This document shows, in pieces, positions 1 to 5,235 of a stretch of 6,106 bases of DNA (its first letter is position 1; each line of letters starts with the position of its first letter). The notes below the pieces were generated by a model, which was not told the origin of the DNA, ran no database searches, and worked only from the letters and a program-made list of their open reading frames with translations. The translations under genes and the position numbers were made by a program. Origin of the DNA: UBA993 sp964485855 (lineage in GTDB: Bacteria; Bacillota; Dethiobacteria; DTU022); the NCBI GenBank assembly GCA_964485855.1, contig CAZAKI010000078.1, positions 1 to 6,106 of the forward strand. The letters are read 5' to 3'.

Positions 1-79
1 ATCCTGCAATTAGGATGAACAAACCAACTTGAATAATTGGCAAATCAGATTAACAGATGGCCATCAGCAGAAGTACTAC

Positions 80-108
80 TTGCTTTTTAAGTCCAGTGAT
101 GGTAAGAT
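80..108 (+). promoter_or_regulatory. Tentative rpsT promoter
   Basis: A TTGCTT box at 80-85 is followed, after a 17-base spacer, by TAAGAT at 103-108. The bases TGG directly before the second box give an extended -10 motif. Transcription would start near 115, leaving a leader of about 30 bases before the rpsT start. The -35 box matches the consensus only in its TTG and the -10 box at four of six positions, so this is a weak call based on spacing and position. The remainder of bases 1-145 shows no supportable gene. Confidence 0.35.
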
Positions 109-129
109 TTTTATGCCTTTACGCTGAGA

Positions 130-137
130 AAGGAGGT
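130..137 (+). promoter_or_regulatory. Ribosome binding site that sets the rpsT TTG start
   Basis: The motif AAGGAGGT is a near-perfect match to the 16S rRNA anti-Shine-Dalgarno sequence. The TTG at 146 lies nine bases downstream of the AGGAGG core, a usable spacing. An ATG at 141 lies only four bases downstream and is out of frame with S20. The S20 family N-terminus (MPNIKSA) follows exactly from the TTG, so the TTG is the start. Confidence 0.9.
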
Positions 138-145
138 TTAATGAA

Positions 146-415
146 TTGCCCAATATTAAATCGGCAGAAAAACGAGTACGGCAGAATTTAACACGCGAAC
201 TACGCAACCGGCGGTCAAAAAGTATTTTAAAAACATCAATCCGCCGTTTTGAAGAATCCCTGCAGGGCGATGACATGGAAGAAGCAAAAAATAAGCTGAA
301 TCATGCTCTGCGGCAGATCGATAAAGCTGCTACGAAGGGAATTATCCATAAGAATAACGCGGCCCGGAAAAAATCACGTCTGAGCCGAATCTTCAATCAG
401 AGTTCAGCTGTTTAA
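146..415 (+). CDS. rpsT: 30S ribosomal protein S20
   Basis: This gene encodes ribosomal protein S20, which binds 16S rRNA early in assembly of the small subunit. The 89-residue product has the usual family length and begins with the canonical MPNIKSAEKRVRQN. It is rich in Lys and Arg throughout, and residues 63-79 carry the conserved C-terminal signature (KGIIHKNNAARKKSRLS). The start is a TTG placed nine bases after a strong AGGAGG. A TTG/UUG start is also known for Escherichia coli rpsT, where it takes part in autogenous translational control; whether that holds here is inference. The gene is convergent with the minus-strand operon ending in holA and a small cysteine protein, and this holA/rpsT convergence resembles the order in Bacillus and many Clostridia. 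A hairpin terminator follows 23 bases after the stop codon. Confidence 0.97.
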   Translation: MPNIKSAEKRVRQNLTRELRNRRSKSILKTSIRRFEESLQGDDMEEAKNKLNHALRQIDKAATKGIIHKNNAARKKSRLSRIFNQSSAV

Positions 416-438
416 GTGGTAATGTAAACCTGGTCTTT

Positions 439-478
439 AAAACCGGCCTATCCGCCTGGCGGATTGCAGCCGGTTTTT
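439..478. terminator. Bidirectional nested-hairpin terminator
   Basis: An outer 9-bp stem (439-447, AAAACCGGC, with 469-477, GCCGGTTTT) encloses a second perfect 6-bp stem (450-455, ATCCGC, with 459-464, GCGGAT) with a 3-base loop. On the + strand the stem runs into TTTTT at 474-478, which suits termination of rpsT. On the minus strand the same stem ends in TTTT and would terminate the trkA-trkH-holA operon. The TAA stop of the minus-strand cysteine protein (477-479) overlaps the stem, so the signal is shared tightly by two converging transcripts. Confidence 0.85.
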
Positions 479-1010
479 AATCATATTTCCGGAGAATTGG
501 TATATTATTATCGAGAAGCATCTCGGCCAGCCAAACCGCTGATTGTCCAACCACTGAAGGACACTTATCGTGATGGCCACCCAGCGATTCGTATTCTGCA
601 TATTCATCATTGTCTAAAAAATGGTAAGCCTGGCCAAAAAGATACATTTGCACCTGACGGCAGGTGTCGCCGTCATATTCTTGATTAAATCTCTCCCAGT
701 ACCGCCTGACCAGCGGTCCGGGTCGACGCAATAAGCCAATATTTGCATATTCATCACGGGATCTTCCAAAAAAATGGCTTAAGACTATGACCCCGGCAGT
801 CAACGCACCGCAAGGTCCTTCAATGGTTGAGGCTAAACCACCGGAAAATGAGGTAGATGCCTTGAACAATGAATCGGGGACCGGAAAAAAATCCTGAATT
901 GCAGCAACCACACACTGGGCACAACCATAATAGCGTTGCTCAAGCTCATATCCGCGCTGGTAAATTTCTTTGAGTAACTGTTCCCGATCAAATTCTTTTT
1001 GGATTTTCAT
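477..1010 (-). CDS. C_GCAxxG_C_C-family putative redox-active protein
   Basis: The 177-residue product resembles the C_GCAxxG_C_C family, small cysteine-containing proteins of anaerobic bacteria and archaea presumed to be redox-active but without an established reaction. Visible features are Cys30 and Cys33 in a CAQC (CxxC) element near the N-terminus, a glycine-rich stretch at 57-59 leading into PCGALTAG at 66-73 with Cys67, then Cys117 (GDTCRQV) and Cys150 (DKCPSVVG). The order of one cysteine region, a CGA motif and two later single cysteines is what defines the family. There is no signal peptide or clear membrane segment, so it is probably cytosolic. The ATG start at 1010 is preceded seven bases earlier by AGGAGG (1018-1023), which lies right against the holA stop codon; the 14-base gap indicates cotranscription with holA. 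It is the last gene of the operon. Function is not assigned; a thiol or metal-cluster role is inference. Confidence 0.8.
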   Translation of the reverse strand: MKIQKEFDREQLLKEIYQRGYELEQRYYGCAQCVVAAIQDFFPVPDSLFKASTSFSGGLASTIEGPCGALTAGVIVLSHFFGRSRDEYANIGLLRRPGPLVRRYWERFNQEYDGDTCRQVQMYLFGQAYHFLDNDEYAEYESLGGHHDKCPSVVGQSAVWLAEMLLDNNIPILRKYD

Positions 1011-1024
1011 CTTTAAACCTCCTC

Positions 1025-2104
1025 TCAGGTTGAAACTTGTTGCAATAAATCAACCCGGTTTACTGTTAAATACAAAGCCTGTACCGGATCAAAAACACCG
1101 GTTTTAATCTGTAGATCTGTCTTCTGGAATTGCAGGTATATTTTTTCAAGGACCCTGCGTTCAAGGGTCAACGCCTGATCTCTTAATTTTCGGGCAACAA
1201 AGGGGTGGACTCCCAGGGTGGAAGTAATTTCTGTTAAGGGGATTCCCTCTTCGACCAGGCTGCGAGCCTGTAACAATAGCCGGTAGTGTCTAACCAGCAT
1301 AAAAAAAATGGCCAGTGGTTTCTCATTCTTGCTTAGTAAAAGCTCCAGTAATTCTAAAGCCCGGAGTTGCGATCCTTCGGCCATGGCATCTGCCAGTTTG
1401 AATACATTTCCTTCCAAATCTCCTGAAAACAGCAGATCGACAACTTTACCGGTAATCACTGTTTCCTTTTGATCAAGATAGGTCGCATATTTCTCAAGTT
1501 CATTAGAGAAATAGTGTAAATTCTGATCACCAGCCATTAAAAGCCGATCTAGCGCCGATCGTTCTATAGTTTTACCCAGTGCAGCAGCCTTCTGGTTAAT
1601 CCAGTGCAGCAGATCATCACCCTTAAGCGGCAAACACTCTACTGTCATCCCATTACGGTCAATTACTTTATAAATTCGCTTCCGCCGATCAATCCCGGCT
1701 GAGATAAAAACAATGATTGTTTCAGGAAGTTGATTACCCAACCTTTCAAGATAGGCATTTAATAGATGTGCAGCCGCTTTTTCCAACTCCTGCTGCTGAT
1801 CATTAATCTCTTCAGCTTTCTGATTTGTTTTACGCGCTACGGCCAGGTAAGGAGGATTATCAACAACTAATAGTCGCTTACTGCTAAATAACCCGCCCTC
1901 ATCAACCCTATTTAGCAAACCCTGGAGATCAAACGATGAACCATCTATTTTTTCATAACCGAAAGCAGAGTGCTCACCAACATAGGCTTGATATAATTTT
2001 CGAACCAACTCTTCACAGAGATAGCTTTCCTGGCCAAAAAACAGGTAGGTGGGGGAAAACTCTTGCGCTTCGATTTTTTTTAAAGCTGCCTGGTATGTTA
2101 TCAC
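1025..2104 (-). CDS. holA: DNA polymerase III subunit delta (clamp loader)
   Basis: The delta subunit is part of the clamp-loader complex: it binds the beta sliding clamp and helps open it for loading at primed DNA. With the start chosen here the product has 359 residues, close to the family's usual 330-360. The family opening, ITYQAALKKI followed by PTYLFFGQESYL (about residues 18-29), is present. A strand ending in LLVVDNP (about 78-84) precedes a charged Gln/Lys-rich linker (about 90-115). The C-terminal collar domain shows VRHYRLLLQAR (about 271-281) and LGVHPFVARKLRDQA (about 297-311). The start is the GTG at 2104, eight bases after AAGGAG (2113-2118); the longer reading frame from a TTG at 2134 would put that ribosome binding site inside the gene and add ten residues unlike the family. 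The GTG shares one base with the trkH stop (TAGTG), which suggests translational coupling. Placement behind trkH rather than comEC, its usual neighbour in Bacillus, is unusual. Confidence 0.95.
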   Translation of the reverse strand: MITYQAALKKIEAQEFSPTYLFFGQESYLCEELVRKLYQAYVGEHSAFGYEKIDGSSFDLQGLLNRVDEGGLFSSKRLLVVDNPPYLAVARKTNQKAEEINDQQQELEKAAAHLLNAYLERLGNQLPETIIVFISAGIDRRKRIYKVIDRNGMTVECLPLKGDDLLHWINQKAAALGKTIERSALDRLLMAGDQNLHYFSNELEKYATYLDQKETVITGKVVDLLFSGDLEGNVFKLADAMAEGSQLRALELLELLLSKNEKPLAIFFMLVRHYRLLLQARSLVEEGIPLTEITSTLGVHPFVARKLRDQALTLERRVLEKIYLQFQKTDLQIKTGVFDPVQALYLTVNRVDLLQQVST

Positions 2105-3579
2105 TATAAATTCTCCTTCAAAGCCCGCAGCCAAATTCTTCTTGACTCGGGAAGGAATAAAACAAGTACAGTATATACCTCAAGCCTGCCAACGATCATC
2201 ATTACTGATAGGACTATTTTACCAAAAGGAGGAACTACCTGATAGGTAAATAACGGCCCGACAGCGGCCAACCCGGGACCAACATTACCGATAGTCGCGG
2301 CAACTGCTGAAATTGATGTTTCCAGATCCAAACCCATAAACGAAAGGGTCAGTGCCGCAAAGGCGGTAAGGACTAAATAGAAGATGGCAAAAGCCATAAC
2401 TGATCTCAGCACATCTTCTTCAACATGTTGCTCTCCCATTTTAACTGAAGAAATTGCCGAGGGATGGATCAGGCGGTAAAGTTCGCGGAAAGAGTATTTG
2501 ATCATCAGCATCCAGCGGACCTGTTTGATTGAACCGCCGGTCGACCCACCGCAGGCACCAATAAACATTAACAGCAGTAAAGAAAGTCTGGCAAAATGAG
2601 GCCAGAGATCGAAATTTGCAGTTGCATAACCGGTTGTAGTGGTAATGGATACAACCTGAAAAGCGCTCTGACGAAGAATCAGCAAAAAATCTCCCCCGAC
2701 TTCGTTGTAGATGTTTGCTGCCACCAGTAATGTTGCTAAACCGATCACAAATAAATAAAAACGCAGTTCAGGGTTGTTGAATATTTTTAAATCTCTCCTG
2801 ATCAGGCGAAAAAATATCACAAAATTTACGCCGGCGAGGAGCATGAACAAGATGATCACAATTTCAGCCGCAGGATTATTAAAGGCCGCAACGCTGGTAT
2901 TATAAGTTGAAAAGCCACCGGTAGGCATGGTTGTCAGGGCATGGGCAAGGGAATCAAAAAAACCGATTCCACAGATCATCAAGGAGGCAATCTGGGCAAT
3001 GGTCAGCGAGACATAGATTAGCCAAAGTTTGCGGGCGGTTTCTACTACCCGGGGAACAACTCTCTCGGCAATTGGTCCCGGGATCTCCGCTTTAAACATG
3101 GTCATACTTCTAAAACCAAATTTTGGTAAAATAGCCAGGAAAAGAACAATTATCCCCATGCCGCCAAGCCATTGAGTAAAACCTCTCCAGAATAATAGCG
3201 GCTGAGGCAGTGATTCAACATCGGCAATCAAAGTTGCCCCGGTTGTGGTAAATCCGGAAACGGCTTCAAAAAAAGCATCAATAAAACTACCATTAAAAAC
3301 ACCATAAAAATGAAAGGGTAAGGCTCCAAAAATGCCTGCAAAAAACCAGGCCATCGCCACCAGGGTAAAATTTTCAGCTATGTTTAACTCCCGACCGCGT
3401 GATTTTGAAAAAAACCAATAAAAAAAACCACCAAAGAGCAAAGTAATCAGAAACGCCTTGATAAAAGCAGTCCGATCAGCAGTCTGGGCTAGTATTGACC
3501 AGAATAGCGGTATGAGCATAGTGAGGGAAAGAAATAAGACTAATATCCCAATGAGGTAGAATAGACGAAACCGGCGCAC
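2104..3579 (-). CDS. trkH: Trk-type potassium uptake protein, membrane subunit TrkH
   Basis: This is the ion-conducting membrane subunit of a Trk potassium uptake system, working with the TrkA ring encoded just upstream. The 491-residue product is of normal length and is strongly hydrophobic, with segments visible near residues 7-31, 39-57, 70-90, 125-152, 184-206, 235-258, 273-290, 328-345, 392-415 and 450-477. The four selectivity-filter loops of the superfamily can be read: SGFTTTGATL (108-117), TTMPTGGFSTYN (216-227), SITTTTGYATANF (311-323) and ATIGNVGPGLA (428-438). WLGGMGIIV (137-145) and GACGGSTGGSIK (341-352) are further TrkH/TrkG/KtrB hallmarks. The start is a GTG at 3579, seven bases after AGAGGGGG (3587-3594). 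It follows trkA by 47 bases with no promoter or terminator visible between them, and its TAG stop overlaps the holA GTG by one base. Transport of Na+ or coupling to H+ cannot be judged from the sequence. Confidence 0.96.
   Translation of the reverse strand: MRRFRLFYLIGILVLFLSLTMLIPLFWSILAQTADRTAFIKAFLITLLFGGFFYWFFSKSRGRELNIAENFTLVAMAWFFAGIFGALPFHFYGVFNGSFIDAFFEAVSGFTTTGATLIADVESLPQPLLFWRGFTQWLGGMGIIVLFLAILPKFGFRSMTMFKAEIPGPIAERVVPRVVETARKLWLIYVSLTIAQIASLMICGIGFFDSLAHALTTMPTGGFSTYNTSVAAFNNPAAEIVIILFMLLAGVNFVIFFRLIRRDLKIFNNPELRFYLFVIGLATLLVAANIYNEVGGDFLLILRQSAFQVVSITTTTGYATANFDLWPHFARLSLLLLMFIGACGGSTGGSIKQVRWMLMIKYSFRELYRLIHPSAISSVKMGEQHVEEDVLRSVMAFAIFYLVLTAFAALTLSFMGLDLETSISAVAATIGNVGPGLAAVGPLFTYQVVPPFGKIVLSVMMIVGRLEVYTVLVLFLPESRRIWLRALKENL
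2113..2118 (-). promoter_or_regulatory. Ribosome binding site that sets the holA GTG start
   Basis: AAGGAG on the minus strand lies eight bases before the GTG at 2104 and inside the last codons of trkH. It decides between that GTG and an upstream in-frame TTG at 2134 that has no comparable site at proper distance. Confidence 0.8.
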
Positions 3580-3586
3580 CCTCAGA

Positions 3587-3594
3587 CCCCCTCT
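3587..3594 (-). promoter_or_regulatory. Ribosome binding site for the trkH GTG start
   Basis: AGAGGGGG on the minus strand ends seven bases before the GTG at 3579. It is an imperfect but purine-rich Shine-Dalgarno match, and it supports the GTG over the internal ATG codon of residue 21, which would remove the first membrane segment. Confidence 0.65.
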
Positions 3595-3626
3595 TAATCT
3601 TCTAACCCTATCTTACCGTAAAGACG

Positions 3627-5027
3627 CTATTCGGCCAAGAAAAGCTTGTTGCGCAGTTGTTCTCTGCTGCCGTTGTTTTCCTGAGGAGCAAAAAAGCGTT
3701 CCAGTTTCGCTCCTACCTTTGGTAAGGAGAAAATTATAAGGTGATCATCAGCCTGAAGAATTGTGTCACCATTCGGGACAATGACATGACCATTGCGGAT
3801 TAGTGAGCCAATCAGCATGCCCCGCGAAAATCCCGCATTGGCAATTTTATGATTGACTACTTTTGCCGTTTCCGGTATAACCACTTCGACTACTTCAGCC
3901 TTTTCATCCTGCAGAATTGATAACGACACGACCTCTTCACGGCGGGTCAGGCGAAGAATCTGGGCGGCAGCTAAAAGCCGGGGATTGATTAGGCTGTCGA
4001 TTCCCAAAGCTTTATAAACAGGAACATAGTGAGGTTTCATCACTTCACAGATAATCTTCTTAACACCAAACTGGCGGGCCAGGAGGGAGGCAACGATATT
4101 ATTGCGGTCATCACTGGTAGCAGCAATGATCGCATCGGCCTGATCAGTATCTTCTTCTTTCAGCATGGCAATTTCGGTAGCATCACCCTGCAATACAAGG
4201 GTCTTTTGCAGAGTTTTGCACAGCCCCTCACAACGGCTCTCATCTTTTTCAATTAACTTGATCTTAAAATTATGCTTGCTCTCCTCAAGCAGTCGTGCCA
4301 AATGGTAAGCAATCATCCCACCACCTAGGATGGTGACCTGGTTAATCATGGTTTTTTCATAATGCAAAAGTGAACTGATATCTTTTAAAGTTCTGGAATC
4401 ACCAAGCAGGTAGATCTTATTACCTGGCCTGATGACATCACGCCCGCCGGGAATCATAAATTTTCCCTGGTTATCACTAATACCAACGACAATACAATCT
4501 GGGCCGAGCGGCAGTTTGTGCAGGGGAACATCAGTAATTCCTGCTTCCGCATCAACGACAACACCGATCATCATCACTTTACCTTGGTTGAAATATTCAA
4601 CTTCCGTGGCATCGGGAAAATGGACCATTTTTGAAATTTCCATCGCGGCGACTTGCTCCGGATTGATCATAATGTCTATACCAAGTTGACCTGGTGTCAA
4701 TATAGATGATTCATTGCTATATCCCATATTGCGAATCCGGCCTACGGTAATCGGCACATTATATTGTTTGGCCAGCATACAGGCAATGATGTTCACTTCA
4801 TCGACATGCGTGACAGCAATCAGCATTTCAGCTGACTTAATACCTGCCTGCTCAAGAACCGCAGCATTGGCCCCGTTGTCTTCTATAACCATGACATCAA
4901 GCGGTTCAGTAAACCGCCTGGCTTTAATGATGTTTTTTTCGATAACAACAACATCCTGTTGTTTTTCAGAAAGGTTACGAGCTAACTCATAACCAACTCC
5001 ACCGCCACCGACGATAACAATATGCAA
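3627..5027 (-). CDS. trkA: Trk potassium uptake system, regulatory NAD-binding subunit TrkA
   Basis: TrkA is the cytosolic regulator that forms a gating ring under TrkH and responds to nucleotides. The 466-residue product has the full double-unit form, RCK_N-RCK_C twice, rather than the half-length KtrA form. The first Rossmann fold starts at HIVIVGGGGVG (2-12) with acidic Glu30 at the end of the second strand, and its RCK_C part lies about 140-220. The second starts at VTILGGGMIAYHLA (231-244) with Glu260, followed by GDAT (281-284), and its RCK_C part lies about 365-446. The second glycine motif reads GxGxxA, so its nucleotide binding may differ from the first. The start is a TTG at 5027: an in-frame TGA lies seven codons upstream and no ATG or GTG is available. 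Its ribosome binding site is weak (AGGT, nine bases away). It is the first gene of the trkA-trkH-holA operon and is preceded by a promoter and then a terminator, suggesting attenuation. Confidence 0.97.
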   Translation of the reverse strand: MHIVIVGGGGVGYELARNLSEKQQDVVVIEKNIIKARRFTEPLDVMVIEDNGANAAVLEQAGIKSAEMLIAVTHVDEVNIIACMLAKQYNVPITVGRIRNMGYSNESSILTPGQLGIDIMINPEQVAAMEISKMVHFPDATEVEYFNQGKVMMIGVVVDAEAGITDVPLHKLPLGPDCIVVGISDNQGKFMIPGGRDVIRPGNKIYLLGDSRTLKDISSLLHYEKTMINQVTILGGGMIAYHLARLLEESKHNFKIKLIEKDESRCEGLCKTLQKTLVLQGDATEIAMLKEEDTDQADAIIAATSDDRNNIVASLLARQFGVKKIICEVMKPHYVPVYKALGIDSLINPRLLAAAQILRLTRREEVVSLSILQDEKAEVVEVVIPETAKVVNHKIANAGFSRGMLIGSLIRNGHVIVPNGDTILQADDHLIIFSLPKVGAKLERFFAPQENNGSREQLRNKLFLAE

Positions 5028-5169
5028 TTTAGCAATACCTGCCTTTCAGCTAAAAAAAGAGACAGCGGCTACGCTGCCTCATCAGGGAGAAAAACTAAAA
5101 AAACTATACCAGACCGGAAAGGCTGCTTAATTGAATTATAACCTACTTTTATGCCCGGTCTAATGATCT
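5028..5169 (-). promoter_or_regulatory. trkA leader RNA, candidate attenuator or riboswitch
   Basis: Transcription from the promoter at 5176-5204 would begin near 5169 and give a leader of about 140 bases before trkA. Its first part can close a 7-bp stem, AGACCGG (RNA 5' arm, 5155-5161) with CCGGTCT (5111-5117), around a 37-base loop. Two T-runs follow (5097-5103 and 5090-5094), and then an intrinsic terminator (5052-5080). A promoter, a folded region and a terminator directly before the start codon are the usual layout of transcription attenuation. I do not see the conserved cores of the ydaO/c-di-AMP, M-box, T-box or other classes I can recall, and no convincing anti-terminator pairing was found by eye. 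The role in potassium-responsive control is inference. Confidence 0.45.
5052..5080 (-). terminator. Strong intrinsic terminator just upstream of trkA
   Basis: Read on the minus strand, GAGGCAGCG (5072-5080) pairs with CGCTGTCTC (5059-5067) in a 9-bp stem with one G-T wobble and a 4-base loop, TAGC. Seven T residues follow immediately (5052-5058). This is a textbook Rho-independent terminator on the strand of trkA. It ends 24 bases before the trkA start codon, leaving no room for a promoter in between. It could end transcripts of the FAH-family gene, attenuate trkA, or both. Confidence 0.88.
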
Positions 5170-5175
5170 GACTTT

Positions 5176-5204
5176 ATTATATACTAACTTATTGTTGCTG
5201 ACAA
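5176..5204 (-). promoter_or_regulatory. Sigma-A-type promoter for the trkA operon
   Basis: On the minus strand TTGTCA (5199-5204) and TATAAT (5176-5181) are separated by exactly 17 bases. The -35 box differs from TTGACA at one position and the -10 box is perfect. Its only downstream gene on this strand is trkA, and it lies in the gap after the stop codon of the FAH-family gene. A second perfect TATAAT occurs at 5135-5140 but has only a poor -35 partner (TTAGAC, 17 bases away); a transcript from it would lack the 5' arm of the leader hairpin. Confidence 0.72.
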
Positions 5205-5235
5205 CACCATTTTCCTTTAAAATTATGAGAAATTT

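Noticed and set aside
1..43. An open minus-strand frame running off the left edge, starting with TTG and reading hydrophobic residues (LPIIQVGLFILIAG).
   Set aside because: It has no ribosome binding site, a stop codon lies three codons upstream, and only 14 codons are visible. Divergent gpr is expected left of rpsT by analogy with Bacillus, but this does not look like its start.
56..65. Perfect 10-base palindrome GATGGCCATC upstream of rpsT.
   Set aside because: One short palindrome is expected by chance, and no second copy or recognised operator was seen.
66..88. A small hairpin (AGCA..AGT / ACTTGCT) followed by TTTTT on the + strand, resembling a terminator.
   Set aside because: It has only 7 bp, a two-base bulge and low GC, and it overlaps the candidate -35 box. 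No gene is seen ending before it, so it is not listed as a terminator.
464..688. A + strand ORF of 74 codons opposite the cysteine-protein gene.
   Set aside because: It starts inside the terminator hairpin, lacks a ribosome binding site and is antisense to a recognisable protein family.
4029..4992. Three + strand ORFs of 75-92 codons inside trkA.
   Set aside because: They lie opposite a clear, full-length TrkA, show no family features and no ribosome binding site, and are shadow frames.
5028..5169. Identification of the trkA leader as a ydaO/c-di-AMP, fluoride, M-box or T-box element.
   Set aside because: A short CTGATGAGGC stretch recalls part of the fluoride class, but the rest of the fold is absent. 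None of the other conserved cores I know could be found.
5190..5216. Tiny ORF of eight codons (MVLSATIS) on the minus strand after an AAAGGA, as a possible leader peptide.
   Set aside because: It overlaps the promoter boxes and lies upstream of the predicted transcription start, so it would not be in the trkA transcript.
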